64,000 nt of DNA, taken from an uncultured Collinsella sp. (GTDB lineage Bacteria; Actinomycetota; Coriobacteriia; Coriobacteriales; Coriobacteriaceae). Positions 1 through 10,069 of the stretch are shown here, in pieces. The position numbers and the translations under genes were made by a program. The notes beneath the pieces are model-generated. The model worked only from the letters and a program-made list of their open reading frames with translations, searched no databases and was not told the origin of the DNA. Position 1 is the first letter of the stretch; every line of letters begins with the position of its first letter. Location: positions 1 through 64,000 of the forward strand of contig UQLD01000003.1 in the NCBI GenBank assembly GCA_900541855.1, read 5' to 3'.

Positions 1-178
1 TGCGGCTCATCCGGTTCCACCGGGCCGCGCGGCAAGGAGATATATTGCCAGACCGGAGGGGCCCCGCGGGCGGGAATCTGGTCGTACACATTTCCTACAC
101 ATCTTGTGATCCGACTAACGTTTGCCAGCTGTTAACTACCGCTCGCCGAGCATCTCTTTATATAAGGCAGTCTCATGG

Positions 179-1579
179 TTAAAGCGGATACGTCCCCCTA
201 GCTAAAGCACAGCCAGCATCGAGCAACTCATCGCGTTCTTCCACCGAGAACCCCTCGGCGTAGACGCGCACCACCGGTTCGGTCCCGCTAGGACGGACCA
301 GCAGCCACGTGTCATCCTCGAATGACAAACGCAAGCCATCCATATGACTAACGTTTTGCGGCACCTTGCCACAAATCGACTTGGGGTTTACGCCCGGCAG
401 CAGGGTTCGTAACGTTTCGGCATCTTCGGCCTCAAGGCGCAAATCCCGTCGACCGTAACTCGTCTTACCAAAACTGTCCTCGAGTTGGTCGACCAGAACG
501 CCCAAAGGCGCGTCCGTCTTTGCCATAAGCTCACACAGAATTAGACAGGCGAGGATTCCATCGCGCTCGGGCATATGCGCGGCGATGCCGATACCACCGG
601 CTTCTTCGCCGCCCATGAGGACGCCGCCCTTTTTCATCTCCGCCGCTATATATTTGAAACCGACTGGTTTGACGGTCACGCGGCAGCCAAGCGCCTCGGC
701 AATGCGACGCACGAGCGTCGAGCATGAAAGATTGACGACGACGCGCCCCTCCAAATTACGAAATTGAACCAAGTCGCCCAAAACGAGCGCCATGATCTGA
801 TGCGGATGTATATATCTGCCGCGCTCGTCAACCGCACCGATACGGTCGGCGTCGCCGTCGGTCACCAGACCAGCGCAAGCTCCGTCATCGATAACCGTGC
901 GCTCGCAAGCGTCCACCCAAGGCTCAACGGGGTCGGGGCAGATATCTTCTTGGTCAGACGCCTGCCCGGCGTGAATCTCGTGCACCTCAACGCCAAGCTC
1001 GCGCAGCAAGTCGGCTAGATAACCCTGGGCTGCGCCGCCCATGGGATCGACAACCACGCGCAGGTGCGCGCCGCGGATGGCTTCGGCATCGACAAACGAT
1101 GCCACCGCCTGCATATAGTCAGGAATGATATCCGCGGTGCGATATTGCCCCTCGATCCCCATTGGCTCGGGAGCCATGGTCTCTTCGAGCTCTTCGATGA
1201 CATCCTGGTTGGCGGTCGAGCCGTCACCCATGCGAATCTTGAGGCACAGATAACCCTGCGGATGATGGGACCCCGTCACCATGAGCGCGCCGCACGCCTC
1301 ACCGTCATAAGCCGCCGCCCACGTAAGGGCAGGGGTCGGAACAGGTCGCGAAGCGAGCACGGCGTCCAGCCCGTGCGCTGCTAGCACGCCCGCCGCAAGC
1401 TCAGCGAACTCGCTCGCCAGGGGCCGGGTGTCGAACCCTATATATACCGTTTTGCCCGGATTGGTCTTTTGCCACAACTCGCCGACGGCATCGGCGATAC
1501 GGGCAACGTTATCGGCAGTGAAGTCCTCATCGACGCGAGCGCGCCAACCGTCAGTTCCAAAATGAATTATCGCGCACAC
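179..1579 (-). CDS. Phosphoglucomutase/phosphomannomutase family protein
   Basis: An alpha-D-phosphohexomutase that moves phosphate between C6 and C1 of a hexose, feeding sugar-nucleotide and envelope synthesis in the cytoplasm. All four family signatures are visible. The active-site serine loop is TGSHHPQ (about residues 102-108; the usual form is TASHNP). The metal loop is DGDADR (about 241-246). The sugar-binding loop is GGEEAGG (about 323-329), and the phosphate-binding RPSGTEP lies near the C-terminus. I chose the GTG start at 1579 because GAGGTG lies 7 bases upstream and the protein then opens with CAIIHFGTDGW, the normal family N-terminus. An ATG at 1639 would add 20 unconserved residues. 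The length (466 aa) is normal. Whether glucose, mannose or glucosamine phosphate is preferred cannot be told from the sequence. Confidence 0.9.
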   Translation of the reverse strand: MCAIIHFGTDGWRARVDEDFTADNVARIADAVGELWQKTNPGKTVYIGFDTRPLASEFAELAAGVLAAHGLDAVLASRPVPTPALTWAAAYDGEACGALMVTGSHHPQGYLCLKIRMGDGSTANQDVIEELEETMAPEPMGIEGQYRTADIIPDYMQAVASFVDAEAIRGAHLRVVVDPMGGAAQGYLADLLRELGVEVHEIHAGQASDQEDICPDPVEPWVDACERTVIDDGACAGLVTDGDADRIGAVDERGRYIHPHQIMALVLGDLVQFRNLEGRVVVNLSCSTLVRRIAEALGCRVTVKPVGFKYIAAEMKKGGVLMGGEEAGGIGIAAHMPERDGILACLILCELMAKTDAPLGVLVDQLEDSFGKTSYGRRDLRLEAEDAETLRTLLPGVNPKSICGKVPQNVSHMDGLRLSFEDDTWLLVRPSGTEPVVRVYAEGFSVEERDELLDAGCALARGTYPL

Positions 1580-1702
1580 GCGCAGACACCTCACAGTGTT
1601 TGGATCATGGTACGCGTGAGGTATACCCGCAACACGCACTCAGCAACCTGCCGGCACCAGCATTCACCATTTGGGCAAATGCTGCCGAGGACATGCAAGC
1701 AA

Positions 1703-1732
1703 TAAAAAAACCGCCCCGTATGGAGCGGTTTT
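1703..1732 (-). terminator. Intrinsic terminator after homocysteine methyltransferase gene
   Basis: Read on the minus strand, the sequence is AACCGCTCC, loop ATAC, GGGGCGGTT, followed by a run of T. It lies just after the stop codon of the gene at 1738-2631. Confidence 0.75.
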
Positions 1733-1737
1733 GCCCT

Positions 1738-2631
1738 TTATATATCGAGCGCCTCGGCCATCGCTGCCGTAGTGATTGCCGTGGTTCCACAGCAACTGCC
1801 CACCATTGCGGCGCCGGCATGTCTCCATTCGATGCATGCGCGCGCGAAAGCTTCGGGATTCTCGTGCCATACGGGGCCATCCTGAGTCTGGACCGGATCG
1901 CCTACGTTGGGACGCACCGTAACGGGAGTAGTCGCCGATGCAACCATCCTGGGCACCGCCGCATTCGCGGCCGCAAGCGAACAGCAATTAACACCAACCG
2001 AGTTTGCGCCGTGTTTTTCGGCGTACAAAACGGCTGCCTCGATGTTGAGGCCATCGCCCAGCAGGTCGCCTTTATCGTCAACGACAAAACTCACCAGAAC
2101 AGGCATGCCGTCGGCGGCATCTCGGGCGCCGGCAAGCATGGGCTGCAGATTACGGATAGACGTCACCGTCTCGATCAGCAGACCGTCAACACCAGCATTG
2201 AGCAAGGCGTGCGCCTGTTCACGCGCAATGCCGCGGATTTCACGATACTCGACAGAGTCCTCGGCAAACCACTCAATACCGATCGGGCCCATCGAGCCCA
2301 GCAGTAGCTGAGGGTGCGCCTGGCGGGCATCGTCGACGGCCCCGCGATTGACCTCCGCCACGGACGGCGCAATCTGGTCGTGCTTGAGGGCATAGCTCGA
2401 TGCCTGAAAGGTATTGGTAATGAGCACCTGCGCGCCGGCGGCGACATACAAGCGATGGATACGAGAAACGGTCTGCGGCTCTGCCAGATTCCAAAACGCC
2501 GGTGGAATGTCGGCGGCATCGTACTCACTCAACAAAACACTGCCCATGGGGCCCTGCGCCAACAAGGTCTCGCTCGACAAGCGGCGCGTAAGTTCCTCGG
2601 CACCAAAGCGGTTGTAATAACTCGTATCCAT
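1738..2631 (-). CDS. mmuM: Homocysteine S-methyltransferase family protein
   Basis: A zinc-dependent methyltransferase of the MmuM/BHMT family, which makes methionine from homocysteine using S-methylmethionine or a related methyl donor. The zinc ligands are visible as NCC at residues 215-217 and GSCCGTT at 278-284. NTFQAS near residue 73 and the overall length (297 aa) fit the small stand-alone enzymes. There is no cobalamin or folate domain, so this is not MetH. The stop codon of the upstream DtxR-type regulator is 10 bases away, so the two are probably co-transcribed. That arrangement is unusual and hints at metal-responsive control of a zinc enzyme, which is inference. The gene symbol is given by family; the true methyl donor is unknown. 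Confidence 0.85.
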   Translation of the reverse strand: MDTSYYNRFGAEELTRRLSSETLLAQGPMGSVLLSEYDAADIPPAFWNLAEPQTVSRIHRLYVAAGAQVLITNTFQASSYALKHDQIAPSVAEVNRGAVDDARQAHPQLLLGSMGPIGIEWFAEDSVEYREIRGIAREQAHALLNAGVDGLLIETVTSIRNLQPMLAGARDAADGMPVLVSFVVDDKGDLLGDGLNIEAAVLYAEKHGANSVGVNCCSLAAANAAVPRMVASATTPVTVRPNVGDPVQTQDGPVWHENPEAFARACIEWRHAGAAMVGSCCGTTAITTAAMAEALDI

Positions 2632-2641
2632 ATATATCCCG

Positions 2642-3064
2642 CTATTCCTCGACGCTGATTCCCTGCTTTTCGAGATAGGCGAGCCAGCGGCTCATCGTGT
2701 CCTCGGATAGCGCATGCTCCATCATGCAGGCCTCGGAATCGGCTCGCTCAAATTCGACACCGAGCTCCTGAACCAAAAACGTGCGGATGAGGCGATGACG
2801 GTACCAGATAGCCGTGCCAACCTCGCGGCCGCGATCGGTCAGGATCACCTTGCCGTAGTGCGATTGCTCGACAAGCTCGGATGCCTTGAGAGCCGAAACC
2901 GCTTTATTGACCGATGCCTTGGAGACGCCAAGGCGCTGCGCGATGTCGACCGATCGAACGCCGTTGGTTTCCCCCTCTTCGCTTTCAATGCGAACCATGC
3001 ACTCCAAGTAGTCTTCGTTCGCCACCGTCAGATGTAGTTCGCGCGAGCTATTTGTCGTATCCAT
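2642..3064 (-). CDS. DtxR/MntR-type metal-dependent transcriptional regulator
   Basis: A repressor of the DtxR/MntR family (140 aa). The N-terminal winged helix holds DIAQRLGVSKASVNKAVSAL. The C-terminal dimerisation and metal domain carries YRHRL and CMMEHALSED, which match the His77 and Glu99/Glu102/His103 metal-ligand positions of MntR. There is no SH3-like third domain, as in MntR. I prefer the ATG at 3064 (AAGGGACGG upstream) to the ATG at 3085, which has no ribosome site. It is transcribed away from pepT. The spacer between them holds a perfect 9+9 bp inverted repeat (3118-3137) that may be its operator. The metal sensed (Mn, Fe or Zn) cannot be told from the sequence. Confidence 0.88.
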   Translation of the reverse strand: MDTTNSSRELHLTVANEDYLECMVRIESEEGETNGVRSVDIAQRLGVSKASVNKAVSALKASELVEQSHYGKVILTDRGREVGTAIWYRHRLIRTFLVQELGVEFERADSEACMMEHALSEDTMSRWLAYLEKQGISVEE

Positions 3065-3117
3065 GATCTTCCGTCCCTTCTGCATTCAATGGCTGATTCT
3101 ACCCCATCCAAGCGTCG

Positions 3118-3137
3118 CGGTATGCCGTGGCATACCG
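3118..3137. promoter_or_regulatory. Candidate operator: perfect inverted repeat between dtxR-like gene and pepT
   Basis: CGGTATGCC-GT-GGCATACCG is a perfect 9-bp inverted repeat with a 2-bp centre. It sits between the divergent starts of the DtxR/MntR-type regulator (3064) and pepT (3185). Position and symmetry suit binding by a dimeric regulator. Binding by the adjacent gene product is inference. Confidence 0.5.
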
Positions 3138-3184
3138 TGCTAGAGTTCTTGTTGCACACGACGACCAAGATTGGAGCGGTCTTT

Positions 3185-4432
3185 ATGGAAAACACCACCA
3201 CGAACCCCGATGTCCTCGAGCGCTTTTTGCGCTACGTCCAGATCAACACGCAGTCCGAGGATGCAAACTGCGACCAGGTACCCTCGAGCGCCGTTCAGTT
3301 TGACCTTGCCAACGTGCTGGCTGAAGAGCTGCGCGAGCTTGGTGCGGAAGATGCCCACGTGACCGAGCACGCCTATGTCTGCGCGCATATCCCCGCAAGT
3401 GCGGGCGCTGAGGATAAGCCCGCCCTGGGCCTGATCGCCCATCTCGACACCACCGAAGTTGCACCGGGCGCCGGCGTGAAGCCGCACATCGTACACCACG
3501 AAGGCGGCGACCTGGTCTGCGGCACGGTTGACGGTAAGCCCGTTGCCATGAGCACCGCCAAGCTTCCCGCCCTGAATGACCTCGCGGGTGAGGACCTGGT
3601 CTGCAGCGATGGCACCACGCTGCTGGGCGCGGACGACAAGGCAGGCGTCGCCGAGATCATGTCGCTTGTCGCGCGTATCGCTCAGGACCCTTCTCTGCCC
3701 CATCCTGCACTCGGCATTTGCTTCTGCCCTGACGAGGAAATCGGCCACGGAGCCGAGCTGTTGGATATCGATACCTTTGGCTGCAAGTACGCCTACACGG
3801 TCGACGGCGGCCCCATCGGCGAGCTGGAGTGGGAGTGCTTTAACGCCGCCGAGGCGACCGTCCGCTTTGAGGGCCAGTCCATCCACCCGGGCGACGCTAA
3901 GGGCCGTATGGTCAACGCAGGCAATCTGTTCTGCGACTTCAACGCGTTGCTCCCCTACGTGCAGCGCCCGGAGTATACGGAAGGCTACGAGGGCTTTTAT
4001 CACCTTGAGGGTGTATCTGCGACCGTCGATCACGCCACAGCGCGCTATATCATCCGCGACCATGACGCCGCCAAGTTCCAGCAGAAACTCGACCTTATTG
4101 ATGCCGCCGCCTCGATGCTCAACCAGCGTCTGGGTGAGGAGCGCGTGACAGTCGAGATTAAGCAGCAGTATCGAAATATGGCCGAGATCGTTCGTGACTA
4201 TCCCGAGCTTATTGATGTTGCCAAGGAAGCCTACCTTGCCTGCGGCGTTGAGCCCCAAGTGCTGCCGATTCGCGGCGGCACCGACGGCGCCCAGCTGTCG
4301 TTCCGCGGTCTGCCCTGCCCCAACCTTTCCACCGGCGGCTATTGCTACCACGGCGTCAACGAGTTCGTCCCGGTTAGTTCGCTCGTCAAGATGACCGACG
4401 TGCTCCAGGAGCTCGTCGCCCGCTTTGCATAG
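3185..4432 (+). CDS. pepT: Peptidase T (tripeptide aminopeptidase)
   Basis: A cytoplasmic M20B zinc aminopeptidase that removes the N-terminal residue from tripeptides (415 aa, the usual length). Metal and catalytic motifs appear in order: HLDT (H86, D88), GADDKAG, PDEEIGHG, the aspartate in DGGPIGELE, and the C-terminal CYHGVNEF histidine. The start is the ATG at 3185, preceded by GGAGCGG, giving MENTTTNPDVLERFLRYVQINT. An in-frame extension to 3089 has no ribosome site and would overlap the spacer palindrome. It is a single-gene unit ended by the hairpin at 4457-4497. Confidence 0.93.
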   Translation: MENTTTNPDVLERFLRYVQINTQSEDANCDQVPSSAVQFDLANVLAEELRELGAEDAHVTEHAYVCAHIPASAGAEDKPALGLIAHLDTTEVAPGAGVKPHIVHHEGGDLVCGTVDGKPVAMSTAKLPALNDLAGEDLVCSDGTTLLGADDKAGVAEIMSLVARIAQDPSLPHPALGICFCPDEEIGHGAELLDIDTFGCKYAYTVDGGPIGELEWECFNAAEATVRFEGQSIHPGDAKGRMVNAGNLFCDFNALLPYVQRPEYTEGYEGFYHLEGVSATVDHATARYIIRDHDAAKFQQKLDLIDAAASMLNQRLGEERVTVEIKQQYRNMAEIVRDYPELIDVAKEAYLACGVEPQVLPIRGGTDGAQLSFRGLPCPNLSTGGYCYHGVNEFVPVSSLVKMTDVLQELVARFA

Positions 4433-4456
4433 GGAACTCGAACAATCCAGGTAAGC

Positions 4457-4497
4457 AAAACCGCCCCGTCCTCAAAACCGAGAACGGGGCGGTTTTT
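4457..4497 (+). terminator. Intrinsic terminator after pepT
   Basis: AAAACCGCCCCGT and ACGGGGCGGTTTT form a 13-bp stem followed by a T run. It lies 25 bases after the pepT stop and may act in both directions. Confidence 0.85.
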
Positions 4498-4520
4498 GGT
4501 GCAAGGGGAGTAGTCAGCAC

Positions 4521-4685
4521 CGCAGGTTGAGCCAACGTCAGCGAGCGACGTCCAAGGCGAACAAGTTGGCATGAAAAAGGCAGGGCATTGACCTTCTGGT
4601 CATGTCCTGCCTTTTGAATGACAAATTGTCGCCTTGGGCGGCGCGCAGCGTCGAGCCGTTACGGCGTTTGGTAAAACGCCGTAAC
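4521..4685 (-). repeat. Compound palindromic 3'-UTR element, family A copy 1
   Basis: First of four related elements (others near 20108, 33637 and 40640). On the minus-strand transcript of the LCP gene, a hairpin GTTACGGCGTTT/AAACGCCGTAAC follows directly after the stop codon. A larger stem comes next, with outer arms CCAAGGCGA/TCGCCTTGG and inner arms AAAGGCAGG/CCTGCCTTT with a TTCT apex on the + strand. Arm sequences differ from other copies by paired changes. Small ORFs across it (for example 4538-4765) are repeat-derived and not genes. Confidence 0.8.
4574..4615 (-). terminator. Terminator hairpin inside family A copy 1
   Basis: On the minus strand, AAAGGCAGGACATGACC, loop AGAA, then GGTCAATGCCCTGCC with TTTTT following. 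This fits an intrinsic terminator for the murA/LCP side. A shorter T run on the + strand makes it potentially bidirectional. Confidence 0.7.
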
Positions 4686-5921
4686 TTAGTAGTTGGCTTC
4701 GTAGCCGTTGCCGTCGCCGGTGGGCTCTTCGTAGTAGTCCGAATCGCTTGAATCGCTTGAGTCATCGGAATCGTCAGAGCTGACCGATGAGGTTGCGGTA
4801 CCGTTTGCGTAATCGTCAGACGTGTTGTTGTTCAGGTCGCCAATCGTAGAGCTGGAACCATCGGAAAGACCCATGGTGTTGGGACCCTTGGGATCCTTGC
4901 CGGCATCGACGCGCCCCATCATTTCCTTGAGCTCGTCCTCGTAGACAAAGACGTAGCTCACACCGTCGATCATGGTGCTGTCGTCGGCGTACGAGGGCAG
5001 GTTGGCCGAGTAGATACCGTCGACATCCATACCGCGCATGGCGTTGACCGTAGCCACGATATCCTGAACGCTCATATCGGTTACGAGCATATCGGACAGC
5101 GAATTAACCAGGCCAAAGATCTTCGTGGCATCGAAGTTATTGAGAATCTGGTTGGCAAGGGCGCCAAGCACCTGGCGCTGGTGGCGCATGCGCGTGTAAT
5201 CGCCGTCGGCATAGGTGTAGCGGCAGCGGGCATAGGTAAGGGCGGTGGCACCGTCCATATGCTGCTGGCCAGCGGTAATCTTAATATCCAGGTGCTCGGG
5301 GTCGTCAACATCATCGGTTGCGTTAATGTCGATACCGCCAACCGAATCAATCAGCGCCTGCATACCGTCGAAGCTGACCTCGGCATAGTGGGAAATCTGA
5401 ACACCGCACAGCTCGTTGACCGCCTCGACCATGGCCTCGGCGCCGCCAACGGTATGGCAGGCGTTGATCTTCATGGTCTCGCCCTTGTACTCGACCTTGG
5501 TGTCGCGCGGAACGGAAATGAGCGTCGCCTGCTTTTGCGTGGGGTCGATGCGTGCCAGGATAATCGAGTCGGCACGATACGTATCCTCGCCCGGACGGCC
5601 GTCGGTGCCAAGAAGCAGCACGTAGAACGGATCCTTTGCCTCATCGGTGTCAACCAGAACCCGACGCAGATTGTCAGTAATGACATTAGAATCGCCGAGC
5701 TTGCCCATGATGGTGGCAAACCACAGGCCGGCAGCGGTAGTGGCACTCAGCAGCACGCCAAGCACGACAATGAGCGCGACGTGACGAATCGTGTGGCTAC
5801 GACGACGTTGGCGAGCGCGCTCGGAATAGCGAGCCACGTTATCGCGACTGTAGATCTTGGCCTGCGCACCAGTTGAGGGTCTTCGGGTGGTGGTATCCGC
5901 GAGGGGCTTTTTATTAAACAT
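4686..5921 (-). CDS. LytR-CpsA-Psr (LCP) family cell-wall polymer ligase
   Basis: A membrane-anchored LCP protein (411 aa) that transfers lipid-linked glycopolymers onto peptidoglycan outside the cell. It has a short basic cytoplasmic N-terminus and one TM helix (about residues 45-70). The LCP domain follows, with LLLGTDGRPGEDTYRADSI, SVPRDTKV, ALTYARCRYTYADGDYTRMRHQRQV and the conserved arginines that bind pyrophosphate. The C-terminal tail is rich in Ser and Asp and probably disordered. I chose the ATG at 5921 with AGG upstream; a TTG at 5927 is also possible. It begins 12 bases after murA, so the pair is likely an envelope-synthesis operon. Its stop codon abuts repeat element A1. Confidence 0.9.
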   Translation of the reverse strand: MFNKKPLADTTTRRPSTGAQAKIYSRDNVARYSERARQRRRSHTIRHVALIVVLGVLLSATTAAGLWFATIMGKLGDSNVITDNLRRVLVDTDEAKDPFYVLLLGTDGRPGEDTYRADSIILARIDPTQKQATLISVPRDTKVEYKGETMKINACHTVGGAEAMVEAVNELCGVQISHYAEVSFDGMQALIDSVGGIDINATDDVDDPEHLDIKITAGQQHMDGATALTYARCRYTYADGDYTRMRHQRQVLGALANQILNNFDATKIFGLVNSLSDMLVTDMSVQDIVATVNAMRGMDVDGIYSANLPSYADDSTMIDGVSYVFVYEDELKEMMGRVDAGKDPKGPNTMGLSDGSSSTIGDLNNNTSDDYANGTATSSVSSDDSDDSSDSSDSDYYEEPTGDGNGYEANY

Positions 5922-5933
5922 AGGCAACCTGTA

Positions 5934-7217
5934 TTAGTAGATGACGGGATCGGGGACGGTAGCATGCTCGACATGCGCGCCGAGCGCCTGCAGCTTTTCG
6001 ACAAACTGCTCGTAGCCGCGCTTGATGTGATGAATGGCCGAAACCTCGGTCGTCCCGTCGGCGATCAAGCCCGCTACGACGAGGGCCGCTCCGCCACGCA
6101 GATCGGGCGAGGTAACCTGTGCACCCGAGAAGCCCTTGACGCCATGAATCATGGCGTGATGGCTCTCGATACGAATGTCGGCACCCATGCGCACCAGCTC
6201 AGAGGCGAACATAAAGCGATTCTCGAAGATGTTTTCGGTAATAACGGAACTGCCATCGGCAAGGGCGGAGAGTACCATAATCTGCGCCTGCATGTCGGTC
6301 GGGAAACCGGGGAACGGAAGCGTCTGGATATCGACCGGCTTGATACGCTCGGCACGGTTCACATGGACGCCGTCGTCGGTACGCTCGCAATCGATGCCCA
6401 TAAGCTCCATCTTCTTGAGAACCATGCCCAAGTGAATGGGGCAAAAACCCGTGACGTCAACACCGCGATCGTCGGCCATCAGCGCACCGGCAACGATAAA
6501 GGTACCGGCCTCGATTCGGTCGCCCACTACGCGATGGGTAACAGGATGCAACTCTTCCACGCCCTCGATGGTCACGACAGGCGTGCCGGCGCCGACAATC
6601 TTAGCGCCCATCTCGTTGAGCATGTTGGCGAGATCAACGATCTCGGGCTCACGGGCGGCATTGTCGATAACCGTGGTGCCCTGCGCGCGCACAGAGGCCA
6701 TGATGAGGTTCTCGGTCGCACCGACGCTGGCGAACTCGAGCGTGACGGTGGTACCGCGCAGACCTTGGGGCGCATTAGCGTTGATGTAACCGTGGGCGGT
6801 ATCGAACTCAACGCCCAGGGCCTCAAGACCAAGAATGTGCATATCGATCTTGCGAGCACCCAGGTTGCAGCCGCCCGGCATGGCAATCTTGGCGCGATGG
6901 AAGCGGCCCAGCAGGGGTCCCATGACGGCGGTGGAAGCACGCATCTTGGCAACGAGCTCGTAGGGGGCCTCCCAAGAATCGACCTGAGAGGTATCAATCT
7001 CGAGCGTGTGCTCGTCGAGAACATCGATCGTAGCGCCCATGCCCTTGAGCACCTTGCCCATCACATGGACATCGGAAATATCGGGCACGTTCTGCAGCGT
7101 CGTCTTGCCCGGCGCCAGAAGCGTTGCCGCCATGAGTTTGAGCGCGGAGTTCTTGGCGCCCGAGACGGGCACGGAGCCTCCGATGGCGTGGCCACCCTCA
7201 ACGCGGATAATATCCAA
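5934..7217 (-). CDS. murA: UDP-N-acetylglucosamine 1-carboxyvinyltransferase
   Basis: Catalyses the first committed step of peptidoglycan synthesis, transferring enolpyruvate from PEP to UDP-GlcNAc. The substrate residues K22 and N23 lie in SGAKNSAL. The catalytic loop PGGCNLGARKIDMH contains Cys117, so the enzyme should be sensitive to fosfomycin (the resistant forms have Asp here). At 427 aa it has the standard length. It sits after the ATP synthase operon but is separated from it by the terminator at 7230-7270, and it is followed closely by the LCP gene. Confidence 0.96.
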   Translation of the reverse strand: MDIIRVEGGHAIGGSVPVSGAKNSALKLMAATLLAPGKTTLQNVPDISDVHVMGKVLKGMGATIDVLDEHTLEIDTSQVDSWEAPYELVAKMRASTAVMGPLLGRFHRAKIAMPGGCNLGARKIDMHILGLEALGVEFDTAHGYINANAPQGLRGTTVTLEFASVGATENLIMASVRAQGTTVIDNAAREPEIVDLANMLNEMGAKIVGAGTPVVTIEGVEELHPVTHRVVGDRIEAGTFIVAGALMADDRGVDVTGFCPIHLGMVLKKMELMGIDCERTDDGVHVNRAERIKPVDIQTLPFPGFPTDMQAQIMVLSALADGSSVITENIFENRFMFASELVRMGADIRIESHHAMIHGVKGFSGAQVTSPDLRGGAALVVAGLIADGTTEVSAIHHIKRGYEQFVEKLQALGAHVEHATVPDPVIY

Positions 7218-7229
7218 GGTCTACCCTTT

Positions 7230-7270
7230 CAAAAAGCATGCCCGGGATGGCTGGGCCATCCCGGGCATGA
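7230..7270 (-). terminator. Intrinsic terminator of the ATP synthase operon
   Basis: CATGCCCGGGATGG and CCATCCCGGGCATG form a perfect 14-bp stem with a 6-base loop. On the minus strand it is followed by CTTTTT. It lies between the atpC stop and the murA start. Confidence 0.88.
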
Positions 7271-7305
7271 TGTGTTCGCAAATGGTCGAACGCTAAATCG
7301 TTTGA

Positions 7306-7698
7306 CTATTGGGCAAGCTTGAGCTTACACCATGCGATTTCATTATAGAGGTAGGCGCGGCGTGCATCATCCTCCGACAAATTACCCAGCTTCTCTTCAA
7401 AACCTTGAATATCAGCTTTAAGCTTGTCGGCATCGACGGTCGCCAAATCGCAAGCGCGCTCGGCGAGAACGGTCACGACATCGTCCGCAACCTGAGCATA
7501 GCCGCCGGCCACGGCAAACGTGTGGTCGACAGTGCCCATGGCCTTATCGGAAACGCGAACGTAACCGCGGTCGATCGTGCAGATCTCGCTGGAGTGAGCA
7601 GGCAGAACGCCAAACTCGCCATCCGTGGACGGAATCGACACAAACGCAGCGTCGCCCTCATAGGCGCAGCTCACGGGGCACACGATGCGGATACGCAT
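7306..7698 (-). CDS. atpC: ATP synthase F1 epsilon subunit
   Basis: Central-stalk subunit of F1 (130 aa) that couples rotation and can inhibit ATP hydrolysis. The N-terminal beta-sandwich (IVCPVSCAYEGDAAFVSIPSTDGEFGVLPAHS) and the C-terminal helical hairpin are both present. It is the last gene of the operon, 3 bases after atpD. The order D-C is the universal one. Confidence 0.95.
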   Translation of the reverse strand: MRIRIVCPVSCAYEGDAAFVSIPSTDGEFGVLPAHSSEICTIDRGYVRVSDKAMGTVDHTFAVAGGYAQVADDVVTVLAERACDLATVDADKLKADIQGFEEKLGNLSEDDARRAYLYNEIAWCKLKLAQ

Positions 7699-7701
7699 AA
7701 C

Positions 7702-9155
<1,454 letters not shown>

Positions 9156-9156
<1 letters not shown>

Positions 9157-10064
9157 TACTGTTCCTCCAATGCTGAGGCTCCGCCGACGATCTCGTTAAT
9201 CTCGGTCGTGATCGAAGCCTGGCGCACGCGACTATACGTGCGGGTAAGGGTCGAGATGATCGCGGTGGCGTTTTCCGTCGCGGAGTGCATGGCCTTGCGG
9301 CGTGCACCCTGCTCGGCAGCCGCCGAATCGATCAGGGCCTGGTAGATGACCGTCAGGATATAAGACGGCACAAGCTTGCCGAGAACATGCTCGGGAGAGG
9401 GCACGAACTCGAACGTGGACGAGATGCGCTTAGGGGCGTCGGTCTCGTTCTTACGCGGACCGTGGGCCATAGCGATCATCTCGGGGTCGAGCGGCAACAG
9501 ATGCTCGACGCGAAGCTCCTGATCCACGCGGTTCTTGGCGTGGTGGTAGACAAGCTCGACACGGTCAAGCTCACCGGCACGATACGCATCGCAGATATGA
9601 GAGGAGATCATGCGGGCCTGATTGAAATCGGGCTCAGAGGAGTTGCCCTCAAAGTGCATGACAACGTTTGCGCGGTCACGGAAATACGTGGCCGGCTTAC
9701 GCCCGCACGCGATGATCTCGCATTCGATGCCGTCGTTCGCCCAAGAAGCGGCGAGCTTTTCGGCCGTGCGCTCCACCGTCGTATTGAAACCGCCGGCAAG
9801 GCCGCGGTCCGAGGCAATAACGACAATCAGGCCATGCTTGACGCTCTCATGCTTCTGCAGCATGGGATCGGTGCCCGAACAGGAGGCGTCGCCGGCGACC
9901 GTCAACATGACGTCGGTCAGCGCCTCCTTATAGGGCTCGGCCTGCTTGGAGCGATCGAGGGCACGACGAATCTTGGCCGTAGAGACCATCTCCATCGTGC
10001 GCGTGATCTGCTTGGTCGTGGTAACCGAGGAGATTCGCTTCTTAATGTCGCGAAGGTTGGCCAT
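9156..10064 (-). CDS. atpG: ATP synthase F1 gamma subunit
   Basis: The rotating shaft of F1 (302 aa). The N-terminal helix MANLRDIKKRISSVTTTKQITRTMEMVSTAKIR and the C-terminal helix ending ITTEINEIVGGASALEEQ are the conserved coiled-coil parts. It lies between atpA (5-base gap) and atpD (overlap) in the standard order. Confidence 0.97.
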
Positions 10065-10069
10065 GGGGC

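Noticed and set aside
1..178. Possible end of a gene running into the window start
   Set aside because: Two + strand frames stay open for some distance, but neither translation looks like a known protein and the next gene is on the other strand. Too little to call.
1600..2307. 235-codon + strand ORF opposite the methyltransferase
   Set aside because: Antisense of conserved zinc-site motifs; no ribosome site.
4538..4765. Small ORF over repeat A1 (and equivalents at 20037-20315, 33436-34032, 40486-40800)
   Set aside because: These share sequence because the DNA repeat is shared. Paired stem changes keep base pairing, not protein sequence, and there is no ribosome site.
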